Positions 16,370 to 25,540 of a stretch of 64,000 nucleotides of DNA are shown here, piece after piece. The notes under the pieces are model-generated. The model did not search any database. It was not told the DNA's origin and worked only from the letters and a program-made list of their open reading frames with translations. The stretch spans positions 1 to 64,000 of the forward strand of contig JBEBXH010000007.1 of NCBI GenBank assembly GCA_040391785.1, written 5' to 3'. This DNA comes from UBA5239 sp040391785 (GTDB lineage Bacteria > Verrucomicrobiota > Lentisphaeria > Victivallales > Victivallaceae). How positions within the stretch are numbered: position 1 is the first letter of the stretch; every line of letters begins with the position of its first letter. Made by a program: the position numbers and the translations under genes.

Positions 16370-17044
16370 ATGATGAAACGAAAATTTACACTTATAGAAT
16401 TACTGGTAGTAATTGCAATTATTGCAATACTGGCGGCGATGCTGATGCCGGCGTTGAACAAGGCCCGCGACAAGGCCAGGGCCACGCAGTGCGTCAATCA
16501 GTTGAAGAACATTGGAATAACTGTGGTGAATTATGCGTCGGACCACGAATATGTGCTGGCGTCATATGATGACACATTCAAACTGGACGGCAATACATAT
16601 CCGTACTGGTCGGACCGCCTCTTTCAGTTGAAGTATACACCGAACTGGACGATCTTCAGTTGTCCGGTGGCGAAACTCACGCCGCGCGCCCGGCAGGCCG
16701 GTTCGCCCTGGGCCACTTACGCCCGGATTCAGCAGTCGAGTTGGCCCTACGGCGGGTTTACATTCAATTATTTCAAACTTGAGAAATTCAAAAATCCTTC
16801 TTCCCGCATTTTTGTGGCGGACAGCGCCATATGCTCGGATCACGAAGTTTCCAGCAGGCGGGCTTGCAGCTACTCCTCCGGGGCGGTACGTTTCACCGGC
16901 AGAGTGAAAAATCCTTATGGGACCGTGGAAAGCGCCTGGGGATGGTTTCACAGTCTGTCGGCGAATATCCTGTGGGGAGATATGCATGTCTCCGCGCTGC
17001 ATGCCAACGAAGTCCTCGATACCATGACGCCGGACAAGGAATGA
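16370..17044 (+). CDS. Pseudopilin-like protein (H-X9-DM variant)
   Basis: A 224-residue protein; ATG at 16370 or 16373. The leader MMKRKFTLIELLVVIAII precedes AALMPALNKARDKARATQC-like sequence (here MLMPALNKARDKARATQC). The C-terminal motif is FHSLSANILWGDMH, with Met in place of Gly in H-X9-DG, as in the pseudopilin at 18294. The leader codons are unusually AT-rich (TTA, ATA, GTA) against the GC-rich remainder. It forms a two-gene unit with LacI A; the next gene already has its own promoter. Confidence 0.87.
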   Translation: MMKRKFTLIELLVVIAIIAILAAMLMPALNKARDKARATQCVNQLKNIGITVVNYASDHEYVLASYDDTFKLDGNTYPYWSDRLFQLKYTPNWTIFSCPVAKLTPRARQAGSPWATYARIQQSSWPYGGFTFNYFKLEKFKNPSSRIFVADSAICSDHEVSSRRACSYSSGAVRFTGRVKNPYGTVESAWGWFHSLSANILWGDMHVSALHANEVLDTMTPDKE

Positions 17045-17123
17045 AGCGGATGGATCACCGTTGTCCACTGGAGGCGATATCCGGTTTTTTCGCAAAAAAA
17101 TAGTAAAAAAAAGAATTTGGCTA

Positions 17124-17178
17124 TTGACATTCGAAACGTTTCGAATTATAATTAAATATAGCAATCGAAACGTTTCGA
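17124..17178 (+). promoter_or_regulatory. Promoter with two LacI-type operators (TCGAAACGTTTCGA)
   Basis: TTGACA (17124-17129) and TATAAT (17147-17152), 17 bp apart. The spacer holds TTCGAAACGTTTCGAA (17130-17145, perfect) and a second TCGAAACGTTTCGA follows at 17165-17178; centres are 34 bp apart. Outer bases match the operators of LacI A, but the core is AACGTT rather than ACCGGT. Confidence 0.88.
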
Positions 17179-17194
17179 ATTATTCGGGAATTTA

Positions 17195-18265
17195 ATGATG
17201 CAAACGGTAAATACAGCCAAAAGAGTGACCATAAATGATATCGCCAAACTGGCGGGCGTAGCGGCGTCGACTGTATCGGAAGTGGCGAACAATGACCCGA
17301 AATCGCGGGTCAGCCGCAAAACGTTTGAGAAAGTCCGCAAGATTATCGATGAATACAATTATGTACCGTCACCTCAAGCACGGGCGTTGATTACCCGCCG
17401 GACCAGGCAGATCGGTTTTCTGGTCTCTTCCACGGCTATGCTGGGATTGGCGAACAGCTATTTTTCATCGATTCTGGCGGGGATCGAGACGGCCTGCTCC
17501 GAGCGCGATTACCGGTGTATGGTGAGCCGTTATGACCTGCTGTCGATTCATGAATTCGTCATGCCCGCCAAGCTCCGCCAGCGCAGTGTCGACGCATTGC
17601 TGATCGCCGGCCGGGTGGAAAACGCTTTGTGCGATTTAAATGACCTCGGCATTCCGATCGCGGTCATCGGGACGACTCCGGATACCCGGTTTTTTCAGGT
17701 GAGCAGCGATATGGAACAGTCGTTCATCAATATCTACCGCTACCTGACGGAGCTGGGGCACCGCCGGATCGTGCTCCCGTATTACGACGAGGGCGAGCGG
17801 AACGAACGACTGAAAAGCCTGGAAGAGTTCAACCGCTCGAGCAAGCTCAAGCTGGAGGCGGAATTGCTGGACGATTTCAAGGCGTCGGGCGACTTTTTCC
17901 GCGGCAGCGAGCTGGCGGAGCTGATACTGGGCAACGAGAAATTTGCCGCTTGTACCGCGTTGCTGGCCAATAACCAGATTTGCTGTGGATTCATGCAGAA
18001 ACTTGCCGCCCTGGGCTACCGCTGTCCCGATGATTTCAGCGTCATTGCCGACAACGATTCGCAGAACTGCCAGTGGAACACCATTCCCATAACCTCCTGC
18101 AAATCCAATACGTTTGAGCATGGCTACATCGCCGCCAATTTGATGATCGATTATCTGGAAGAAATCAGGACGGCGGATGAAATCCGGGCGAAGATGAAAG
18201 AATTGTACCGGCCGAATGAACTGATTATCCGCAGTTCGAGCGGCCCGGCGAAAATAAAAATTTGA
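17195..18265 (+). CDS. LacI-family transcriptional regulator B
   Basis: A 356-residue paralogue of LacI A (15276-16355); ATG at 17195 or 17198 after CGGGAA. The helix-turn-helix is VTINDIAKLAGVAASTVSEV, with hinge PQARALI. The effector domain shares long stretches with regulator A (GFLVSSTAMLGLANSYFS, MPAKLRQRSVDALLIAGRV), including the QICCGFMQ segment, so the two may sense related sugars. It heads an operon with a pseudopilin and two GH84-like enzymes and probably represses it through the two operators at 17130-17178. Confidence 0.93.
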   Translation: MMQTVNTAKRVTINDIAKLAGVAASTVSEVANNDPKSRVSRKTFEKVRKIIDEYNYVPSPQARALITRRTRQIGFLVSSTAMLGLANSYFSSILAGIETACSERDYRCMVSRYDLLSIHEFVMPAKLRQRSVDALLIAGRVENALCDLNDLGIPIAVIGTTPDTRFFQVSSDMEQSFINIYRYLTELGHRRIVLPYYDEGERNERLKSLEEFNRSSKLKLEAELLDDFKASGDFFRGSELAELILGNEKFAACTALLANNQICCGFMQKLAALGYRCPDDFSVIADNDSQNCQWNTIPITSCKSNTFEHGYIAANLMIDYLEEIRTADEIRAKMKELYRPNELIIRSSSGPAKIKI

Positions 18266-18293
18266 GATAGAACAGTTAACGGAGGATGGAAAT

Positions 18294-18962
18294 ATGAGAA
18301 AGAATTTTACACTTATTGAATTACTTGTAGTTATAGCGATCATTGCGATATTAGCAGCAATGCTGCTGCCGGCGCTGAACAAGGCCCGCGACAAAGCCAA
18401 GGCCACGCAATGCGTCAATAATCTGAAGCAGGTCGGAGTGGCGGTGCAGAATTACTATATGGATTACCAGATGTTCCTGAAAGCCTACGATGGCGGGGCG
18501 ATGCTGGACGGGCAGAATGTTCCGTGGTGGAGCGACCGCATGTCACGCATGCTCTACTTAAGTTCCGGCAAATTCCAGTGCCCGGTAGGGATCACTATTC
18601 CGGGTGCCCAGAAAGCCACAACCATCTGGAGTACCTATTCCCGCATTCGCAGATCACCCTATCCGTACACCGGGCTGGTTTGGGACTATTTCAAGTTCGA
18701 GAACATTCGAAACCCCTCCCATAAGATTTTTGTTTCCGACGGCGCAATCTGTTCAACTCAGGACATTTCCAAAGGGCGCTCGGGCGGCGGCGCCGACGGC
18801 TGCGTCCAGTACAATACTCGAACTGCCAGCCCGTGGGGAACCGGTGACGCAGTGTGGGGATTTTTCCACAATAGCGCAGCCAATATTTTGTGGGCCGACA
18901 TGCACGTATCGGCGCTGCGCAGCGAAGAAATTGAAGAAGATATGACCCCAAACAAGGATTGA
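18294..18962 (+). CDS. Pseudopilin-like protein (H-X9-DM variant)
   Basis: A 222-residue protein, close paralogue of the one at 16370-17044 (same ALNKARDKAKATQCVNNLK start of the mature domain and same NILWADMHVSALRSEE ending). FHNSAANILWADMH is the H-X9-D motif. GGAGG lies about 9 nt before the ATG. It is followed only 4 bp later by a GH84-like gene, so regulator, pseudopilin and enzymes form one transcription unit. Like its siblings, it should be a membrane-anchored or assembled surface protein after prepilin-peptidase cleavage. Confidence 0.87.
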   Translation: MRKNFTLIELLVVIAIIAILAAMLLPALNKARDKAKATQCVNNLKQVGVAVQNYYMDYQMFLKAYDGGAMLDGQNVPWWSDRMSRMLYLSSGKFQCPVGITIPGAQKATTIWSTYSRIRRSPYPYTGLVWDYFKFENIRNPSHKIFVSDGAICSTQDISKGRSGGGADGCVQYNTRTASPWGTGDAVWGFFHNSAANILWADMHVSALRSEEIEEDMTPNKD

Positions 18963-18966
18963 TAAA

Positions 18967-21114
18967 ATGAGATTTGCAATTATTCTGTTTCTCTGTGTGT
19001 TCTCTGCCGTCGCCGGTGATTTGGTGCCGCGCCCCGTCAAAATCATCAAGGATCACGGATCGGCCAAAATTGATCCGCAACAGGTGAAATTCGTCCTTCC
19101 GGACGCCCCGGTGCCGTCGAGTGCGTTGGCGGTGGCGCAGTTGGAGAAATACCTGAAAAAATTGCCGGAAAGCTCCGGCGCGAAAAAGGTCGTATTGTAC
19201 CTGGGACTGGCCGGCGACGGCATTTTCGCCGAAACACCATTGGCGAAGCTGAAACTTGAGCGGCCACAGGAGTACGTATTGCGCTTTGAAAATGACGAAA
19301 ATGAAGTGCGGATTTATGCCGCCGGGGCCGATAATCAGGGCGTGTTTTATGCGGCGGCGACGCTGCGGCAGTTGATAACGGCCGAAGGGCTGAGCATGCA
19401 GGACATTCAGGATTATCCCGAGTGGAAACTGCGTTATACCGGCGGTTATAATCCGATTTCAACCGCCCAAATGGAACAGCTTGCCGGGTTCAAGATCAAC
19501 GGCTTCGGAATTCAGCACCGCTACGACTGGCGCGAATTCGCCCCGGAAAAGAGCCCGATGTACGCGAAAAAACACACCTATCGGCAATGGTTCGACCAGA
19601 TGAAGGATTTCCGCGAACGCAACGGCGATCTGCTTGAGTTTATGATGATGCTCAACGTTTATTGCGGCAAGCGCATCGACGCCTCGAGTGCTGAGGATAT
19701 GGAGCTCCTGATCCGTCAATGCAAATTCGCCGCGCCGTATGTGCAGGAAATCATGATTCAGTTCGACGATTTCGCGCCGGCGGAAAATGGCCGCTATGTG
19801 TTTGTGTCGGCGGGCGAAAAAGCGAAATTCAAGAACCCGGGCCAGGCGCACGGCTATATCACAAAGCAGGTTTACGATGCGCTGCAAGGCGATTTCCCCG
19901 AAGTGAAAATATCGGTATGTCCCGCGCCTTATTCGCTGAACAACCACAACGCCAAATCGGCCTCGAACCGTGAATATCTGGATTCGCTGAGCAAGGAACT
20001 GCCGGCGGCGGTGGCGATCGTCTGGACCGGGCCCTCCGTGGAATCGTCCAGGGTCACTTTGCAGGACCATCAGGAATACCGCAAACTGGTCAATGGCCAT
20101 GCCCTGTATCTGTGGGACAATACCTCCAACATGAAGCCGACCCCGATGAATATCTGGGAAACTGCATTTTTCCCGGAAATGAGCGATCTGGACGGCCGGA
20201 TTTACGTGAACGGGCATGGCTTCAGTTTTTTCTGGACGTGGCTGTTCGCAGTGAACTCCAATGATTATCTGTGGAATCCGCAGGGCTACGATGCGCAGAA
20301 GTCCTATGCCGCGTGTTTCCGTCAAATCACCGGCAGGGAAATGCCGGAATTCGTGGCACACACGCAAAAAGATATTGTCGCGATGAAAGGAACCCCGGAC
20401 CGGACCGCCCGGGGAGCAATCGCCAAGCGCATTCTCGACCGCAAGGACGAATTCCAGGCGGCTAAAATCGATTTCAGCCGGATCGAACGCGCGGTCAAGC
20501 CGGTCTATGATGAATGTTCCGTGGAGTTCAAGACCGGTACCGTGCCGAAACTTACTGCTGCGCCGAAACTGGATGCCGGCGGCAGCGATTCCGCCTGGAC
20601 AAAGGCCGGCACGTTTCCGCTGGCCGGCGCGAATTATGGTTCGACGGTCAAGGTGGGCTACACGCCGGAAGGCTTGTTCATTCAGTTCAAGGGCAACTAC
20701 GGCAAAGCTGCGGAAAGCCCCCGGAAACTGGAACATGACAGTAAACTCGATGACAGCGGCGACGTCTTTTACATCTGCCTGCAGCCGCCGCTGCGCAACC
20801 AGCGCGCAGGCTGGATCATTATCGACCGCGACGGCAATCAATTCGATTACAAGGAATGGCAGCCCATGGAAAACTTCAATCCGCAGATTCGCAAAAAGAT
20901 TCAGGTCTACGGCGAATACTGGATTCTGGAAGTGGAAATACCGTTCAAGGAACTGGCTGACCACATCATGTACAAACCGCCGAAAAGCGGTGAAAAATGG
21001 AACATCAATTTCGTCCGCCGCAACAATCTCGACGGTGAGATTTCCACCTGGTCGCCCGCTCCGGAAAAAGACCTGATCAACAAGAAATATTTCGGTACAG
21101 TAACCTTTGAATAG
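18967..21114 (+). CDS. Secreted GH84-like beta-N-acetylglucosaminidase with CBM9-like domain
   Basis: A 715-residue protein with a signal peptide (MRFAIILFLCVFSAVAG). Residues ~20-140 look like the GH20b-type N-terminal domain (VYAAATLRQLI-like YAAATLRQLI). The catalytic barrel shows GH84 landmarks: IQFDDF with the Asp pair at 267-268, VAIVWTGPSVES and LYLWDNTSN. GH84 enzymes remove N-acetylglucosamine by substrate-assisted catalysis using that Asp pair. Residues ~530-715 (DSAWTKAGTFPL, LFIQFKGNYG, WILEVEIPFKELA, YFGTVTFE) resemble CBM9. Probable target: GlcNAc-containing host or cell-wall glycans. Confidence 0.75.
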   Translation: MRFAIILFLCVFSAVAGDLVPRPVKIIKDHGSAKIDPQQVKFVLPDAPVPSSALAVAQLEKYLKKLPESSGAKKVVLYLGLAGDGIFAETPLAKLKLERPQEYVLRFENDENEVRIYAAGADNQGVFYAAATLRQLITAEGLSMQDIQDYPEWKLRYTGGYNPISTAQMEQLAGFKINGFGIQHRYDWREFAPEKSPMYAKKHTYRQWFDQMKDFRERNGDLLEFMMMLNVYCGKRIDASSAEDMELLIRQCKFAAPYVQEIMIQFDDFAPAENGRYVFVSAGEKAKFKNPGQAHGYITKQVYDALQGDFPEVKISVCPAPYSLNNHNAKSASNREYLDSLSKELPAAVAIVWTGPSVESSRVTLQDHQEYRKLVNGHALYLWDNTSNMKPTPMNIWETAFFPEMSDLDGRIYVNGHGFSFFWTWLFAVNSNDYLWNPQGYDAQKSYAACFRQITGREMPEFVAHTQKDIVAMKGTPDRTARGAIAKRILDRKDEFQAAKIDFSRIERAVKPVYDECSVEFKTGTVPKLTAAPKLDAGGSDSAWTKAGTFPLAGANYGSTVKVGYTPEGLFIQFKGNYGKAAESPRKLEHDSKLDDSGDVFYICLQPPLRNQRAGWIIIDRDGNQFDYKEWQPMENFNPQIRKKIQVYGEYWILEVEIPFKELADHIMYKPPKSGEKWNINFVRRNNLDGEISTWSPAPEKDLINKKYFGTVTFE

Positions 21115-21133
21115 TTAAGAGTTAAGAGTTAAG
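21113..21133. repeat. Three tandem AGTTAAG heptamers
   Basis: AGTTAAG is repeated three times without interruption, from inside the TAG stop of the upstream GH84 gene to 1 nt before the ATG of the next. The same heptamer is repeated around 63012-63039 and, inverted, at 63183-63196. Here it occupies the position of the ribosome-binding site. Confidence 0.7.
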
Positions 21134-21134
21134 A

Positions 21135-23195
21135 ATGAAAAGAATTGTTTTGTTATTTATGATGTGTATGAGTGTGTGCGGAGGAGTGATCCCGGAGCCG
21201 CAGTCGCTCGAGTATGGGCCGGTGATCCGGGTGCGGAAAGAACGGATCAGGATTACTGCGCCGGAGGTACCGGCGGCGAAACTGGCGCTGGAATTTCTGG
21301 GGTTGACCGGAGAGGCGAAAGAGCCGGAGCTGGAGATCATTTTGAAGTGCGGCACAGCGGATTCGGAGAATTACCGGATCAGTTACAGCAGCAAGGTGAT
21401 CACGGTCGATGGCGAGGGAGCGGCCGGGATGTTCAATGGCGTCATGACGCTGCTGCAGTTGATGAAAACCGAAGGCGATGAGCTGGAAATCAAGCTGGCG
21501 AAGGTACAGGACGGCCCGCTCTGGAAACAGCGCTTCATGGGCGATTATTCACCGTTTAGAGCTGCGAACTTGAAGATTGCGGCTCAATATAAGTACGGTG
21601 GTCTGGCTTATCAGTATCGCGAGGAATGGCATAAATTCACGGCGGAGAAGTTCCGGGAATTCTTTGAGCCGCAGCAGAAATACGTCGACGCCGGGGTGCT
21701 GAAATTCATGTTGGTTTATCACATTTACGCCACTCGCGGCGAGCGTGGACGAAAGCTTTTCAATATCGCCTCGGAGGAGGATTTGAAAGGATTGGTTGAA
21801 CGTTGCCGTTTCGCTTACGAATCGGGCTTCCGGCATATCATGATTTGCGCCGACGACTGGACGCCGCTCGAGAACGGGCGTTACGTGCTGATCTCGCCGG
21901 AGGAAAAACAGAAGTTCGGCGATTCCGCGGGCAGGGGACACGGTTATTTGATGACGTATCTGCAGAAGGAAGTTCCGGAAGTGAAGTGGACGTTCTGCCC
22001 GCCGGTTTATTCGGTCAGCCACGCGGAAAACGCGCCATTGATGCAGCAGTACCTTAAGGAGCTGGACGAAGCCTTGCCGAAGGATATTCCGATCGTCTGG
22101 ACCGGTCCCGGCGTCATCTCCCGCGAGATTGCCGCGGCCGACCGTGAGAAATTCTCCGGGTACGCGGGCGGGCACCGTACCTTTATCTGGGACAACAGCG
22201 AGTGCAATCCCTATCCGGTCCACCGCTGGGAAACCTGCCTGGCGCCGGAGCTTGCCGGGGACGGTATTTTCATCAATGCCAAGGCCTTTGAGGCCAGCTG
22301 TTGGCAAACCTGTTTTGTCGCTTCGGCCAACGAATATTTGTGGAACCCGGCCAAATACGACAAGGACCGCACCTACGCCCGGATCTTCCAGCTGTTCCGT
22401 CCCGGTGACGATGTGAAAGAAGTATATGCGTTTCAGAAACTCTTCGACAAACTGGACAAAATGAGTCCGCAAGACGATTTCCAGAAAGACCTGGCCGAGC
22501 TCAAGGCCCGCGACCAACAGTTCCGGGACAAGGGGGTGATTACACGCTGGAACATATATTATCTGAATTCACTGTATGCCAAGCTCGAGTCGCCGCGCCC
22601 GCAGATGGAAGTCAAGCTGATTTCGCAGCAGCCGGTTATCGACGGCAAGCTCGACGATCCCTGCTGGCAGAACCTGCCCGAACAGGAATTCCAGACCCGC
22701 GCCGGCAAGGAAACCGCCCCCGGGCGCAAGGCGTATGTCAAGGCTGCGTTCGACCGCGAGGCGCTTTACTTCGGGTTTCGGCTGGAAATCGATCAGGAAC
22801 TGGCCGACACGGCATTCAGCAACCCCGATCACGATCTTTTCAACAGCTCCGACCTCGTCGAAATCTTCCTGAAACCCGGTCCGAAATACGCTCAGTTCGT
22901 GCTTGACCATCGCGGCCATCAATTCAATATGCTATACAAAGCGGGCTACCTGAAATCCAAGAATAAATGGGAAGGCAAGGTCCATAAATTCGCCAAATAC
23001 TGGACCGCGGAAATCAAAATTCCGTTTAAGCTGCTGGCCGAAATCGACGCGGCTCCGCCGACGAATCAGGCCAGCTGGACCGCCAACTTCTGCCGCGAGT
23101 TCAACGCCGCCAAAGAACTGCAATGCTGGTCGCCGACTCACGCCAACAGCTTCCTCAACCCGGAGATGTTCGGCACCCTTATTTTCCGGGAGTGA
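21135..23195 (+). CDS. Secreted GH84-like enzyme with CBM9-like domain, paralogue
   Basis: A 686-residue paralogue of the preceding gene, with a short signal peptide (MKRIVLLFMMCMSVCGG). GH84 landmarks are ICADDW (Asp pair), IPIVWTGPGVISREI and TFIWDNSECNPYP. The CBM9-like tail starts near residue 495 (PQMEVKLISQQPVIDGKLDD) and ends MFGTLIFRE. The two GH84-like proteins differ at the entrance of the barrel, so they may cleave different linkages of one glycan. The last 17 bp overlap the 3' end of the convergent gene 23179-25275. The usual ribosome-binding site is replaced by AGTTAAG heptamers. Confidence 0.74.
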   Translation: MKRIVLLFMMCMSVCGGVIPEPQSLEYGPVIRVRKERIRITAPEVPAAKLALEFLGLTGEAKEPELEIILKCGTADSENYRISYSSKVITVDGEGAAGMFNGVMTLLQLMKTEGDELEIKLAKVQDGPLWKQRFMGDYSPFRAANLKIAAQYKYGGLAYQYREEWHKFTAEKFREFFEPQQKYVDAGVLKFMLVYHIYATRGERGRKLFNIASEEDLKGLVERCRFAYESGFRHIMICADDWTPLENGRYVLISPEEKQKFGDSAGRGHGYLMTYLQKEVPEVKWTFCPPVYSVSHAENAPLMQQYLKELDEALPKDIPIVWTGPGVISREIAAADREKFSGYAGGHRTFIWDNSECNPYPVHRWETCLAPELAGDGIFINAKAFEASCWQTCFVASANEYLWNPAKYDKDRTYARIFQLFRPGDDVKEVYAFQKLFDKLDKMSPQDDFQKDLAELKARDQQFRDKGVITRWNIYYLNSLYAKLESPRPQMEVKLISQQPVIDGKLDDPCWQNLPEQEFQTRAGKETAPGRKAYVKAAFDREALYFGFRLEIDQELADTAFSNPDHDLFNSSDLVEIFLKPGPKYAQFVLDHRGHQFNMLYKAGYLKSKNKWEGKVHKFAKYWTAEIKIPFKLLAEIDAAPPTNQASWTANFCREFNAAKELQCWSPTHANSFLNPEMFGTLIFRE

Positions 23196-25275
23196 TCCGC
23201 CAGAGCGCGGCGCGGCCGGTCCGGGCGATCAGCGTGGCCGGTACTTCCGGTAAATCGCCGCCGTCGAAACTGGCGGTCAGCAGGTATTTCGTACCGTCCG
23301 GCGTGGTGTATTCCATGCCGGATTTGATCCGTTTTGCCTGTCCTGGGCGGTTGCCGGCCGTCACGGCGGCGCCGCAGTCGATGACCACCGTGCCGGGGCG
23401 GTAACGCCTGGGACCCGGCGTGAAAACGCTGCAGATTTCATCGGCGTACAGCGAATGCAGCCACGGGCCGTGTGGCTTACGAATGATGATCTGCGGCTCG
23501 GCTGGCCGGTAAAGCGTCAGCTTGTCGCTGCCGTAAACGTTTTGCACGCTTAACTCGCCGTCGATGACCAGATAGTCGGAATCGATGATCCGCGAGTCAT
23601 CGCGGCCGGGATTGCCTGGCAGGACTTCGTCGAAATTATTACCTTGATAGTGCCGTTTGGAGCCATTGAAAAGATCGTTCGGCATCTTCAGTCCCAACCC
23701 CTTGATCAGCTGCAGCGTGATTTCCTTGGTGATGACGGCGTAGTCCATGACCAGCATCGTTTTGCCATCCGGCAGCGCCGCGCAGACGGTTTGCTGGCGG
23801 GCGTAATGGTATTCGCCTTCGCCCTCGCCGAGCGGGGCCAGCTGGCGCCACTCGCACTCGCCGCTGTTCAGGAAACCACCGTCAAAAAGCTGGTGTTCGT
23901 GCGGACCGTAGACCGGAAACTGGTTGACGACCGTCCGGAGTTCACCGCGCAGGTTGCATTGCCATTCGGCCATGTCGCTGCGGTGCGGCGGCACGCAAAT
24001 GGCGGTGGCGCCCTGTCCGCCGTGCCAGACCCACGAGCGGATCGCGGCCGGTTCGCGGAGCACGGTGGCGCCGTGGTATTCGTCCTGCCAGGCGAATTCG
24101 CGGGGCTCGGTTTTGGCCGCACTCAGGTCGAATTTGCGCCGCCAGTACGCGCCGTAGGAGAGACAGAGGATCATGTCCGATTCGAGGCGGGTGAAATAGA
24201 AATAACTCTTGTCGCGGATGTTGGCCAGACGGCGCGAATAGAAGCCGCCGTCGCCGGCGTGTGCGGCCTCGGTGCGAACCTGTTCCAGCCAGCGGCGCTC
24301 GAACTCGACCGCATCGGCATCGTCGAAAAGATCGGCGGCCAGCAGCCACGCGGGGATCGCGTAGTTCTGGCAATAGGTATAACGCGAGCGGGTGTCACCG
24401 CCGACGCGCAGCAGCCGGCCGTCGTCAAAGGTCAGTTTCTTGACCAGCTTCCAAAGCTCTTCAAGGTGCCAGTAGAGTTCCGGCGGAGCCTGCTGGCCGC
24501 GCTCCCTGAAATTGAAATGCAGCATCGCCAGATTAGAGAGGCAAATCACCATATAGCCGACATTCAGGTAGCCGTGGTGGTCGAGCGAAAAATTGGCGGT
24601 GAAATTCGGGGCGATGTGCCAGTCGCGTACTTTTTTGCCGTTGAACACGGTGTCGCACTCGGCGTCGGTGGGGTAGGAAATGCCGTTCAGCATAAACCGC
24701 GTGCCCTTCTCCAGATAGCGTTTTGCATTCGGCGCGTCGGGATAATCGAGCGCGGCGCGCATCAGGATGCCGCCGTTCCAGATGTTCGACTCGGGCTTGT
24801 TGCCGGGCTCGTACATGCTGGCGACGATCTCGTATTTTTCTAGCAGGAAATCCGCTTCGGTCAGGAGCATGCGCCGCAGGTTCTGCTGATCGGCCGCAGT
24901 CAGGTAATCACGGATGGCGTTCACGCCGTGCGCCATGCGTTCCAGCCCCAGCACGCTGATCCAGTGACAGCCCCATTGCTTGCCGTCCGAGGCGAGGTCG
25001 CTGCCGCTCACGTGCGTGGACATGGTATAACGCAGCAGTTTCAGCGCGGTTTCGCGGCATTCGAGGCGCTGCGCTTCCGGGAGCGCCGGATCGGTGCCGA
25101 GCACCGCCAGCGCGGCGAACACGTTGCAATTGCTTTGGATGGGCCAGCTGGCGCTTTCGCCGGTGCCATAGTAAGTCAGTTCGGGGTTGTACTCCGAAGT
25201 ACGCAGGAAATCCGGCAGTACTTTCAGCCAGGGAAGCATCAGATCAGTATAGGTGCGGCTCTCAAGATTTTGCAT
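23179..25275 (-). CDS. Heparinase/alginate-lyase-like protein (toroid plus beta-sandwich)
   Basis: A 698-residue protein without a signal peptide. The N-terminal ~380 residues are helix-rich with (alpha/alpha)-toroid features (WPIQSNCNVFAALAVLG, CHWISVLGLERMAHG, NPESN-type KPESNIWNGGILMRAAL, NFSLDHHGYLNVGYM). The C-terminal half is beta-rich (ATAICVPPHRSDM, EYHYARQQTVCAALPDGKTMLVMDY). This layout is shared by heparinase II/III, alginate lyases and related polysaccharide lyases; NFSLDHHGY may include catalytic Asn/His. A cytoplasmic location would imply action on imported oligosaccharides. It is monocistronic, convergent with the GH84 operon, with TATAAT at 25317-25322. Confidence 0.6.
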   Translation of the reverse strand: MQNLESRTYTDLMLPWLKVLPDFLRTSEYNPELTYYGTGESASWPIQSNCNVFAALAVLGTDPALPEAQRLECRETALKLLRYTMSTHVSGSDLASDGKQWGCHWISVLGLERMAHGVNAIRDYLTAADQQNLRRMLLTEADFLLEKYEIVASMYEPGNKPESNIWNGGILMRAALDYPDAPNAKRYLEKGTRFMLNGISYPTDAECDTVFNGKKVRDWHIAPNFTANFSLDHHGYLNVGYMVICLSNLAMLHFNFRERGQQAPPELYWHLEELWKLVKKLTFDDGRLLRVGGDTRSRYTYCQNYAIPAWLLAADLFDDADAVEFERRWLEQVRTEAAHAGDGGFYSRRLANIRDKSYFYFTRLESDMILCLSYGAYWRRKFDLSAAKTEPREFAWQDEYHGATVLREPAAIRSWVWHGGQGATAICVPPHRSDMAEWQCNLRGELRTVVNQFPVYGPHEHQLFDGGFLNSGECEWRQLAPLGEGEGEYHYARQQTVCAALPDGKTMLVMDYAVITKEITLQLIKGLGLKMPNDLFNGSKRHYQGNNFDEVLPGNPGRDDSRIIDSDYLVIDGELSVQNVYGSDKLTLYRPAEPQIIIRKPHGPWLHSLYADEICSVFTPGPRRYRPGTVVIDCGAAVTAGNRPGQAKRIKSGMEYTTPDGTKYLLTASFDGGDLPEVPATLIARTGRAALWRITPGK

Positions 25276-25410
25276 GATATTATCCTCAAAAATGGTTCGT
25301 GATTTTTGTTGATAATATTATACACTTTTTGGCTGAATTTGGAATGGTTTTATCTTTAACTTTCATGTAAATATATCTTATTGGCAAGATTATTTGACAT
25401 TAATATTTGT

Positions 25411-25475
25411 TTCGCCCTGTGGGCGACCAACGCTTTCGCCGTTGGATCACGCCCGGCCAAGCGGCCGGTGGCGGG
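25411..25475 (+). repeat. Structured intergenic repeat, copy 2 (triple hairpin)
   Basis: It begins TTCGCCCTGTGGGCGACCAA. Hairpins are CGCCC/GGGCG (25413-25425), CCAACG/CGTTGG (25427-25445) and CCGGCC/GGCCGG (25453-25468). It matches copy 1 (12245-12303, minus strand) over the first two hairpins with a compensatory pair change. It lies between the divergent heparinase-like gene and the rpoD-rpsU terminator. Confidence 0.65.
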
Positions 25476-25492
25476 TTACTTTTTAAAGAAAT

Positions 25493-25520
25493 AAAAAAAG
25501 CGGGCCGAATCGACCCGCTT
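25493..25520 (-). terminator. Rho-independent terminator after rpsU
   Basis: On the minus strand AAGCGGG/CCCGCTT arms are followed by a run of T. It starts 20 bp after the rpsU stop and ends the rpoD-rpsU transcript. Confidence 0.85.
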
Positions 25521-25540
25521 AATGAATCATCTATTATGAA

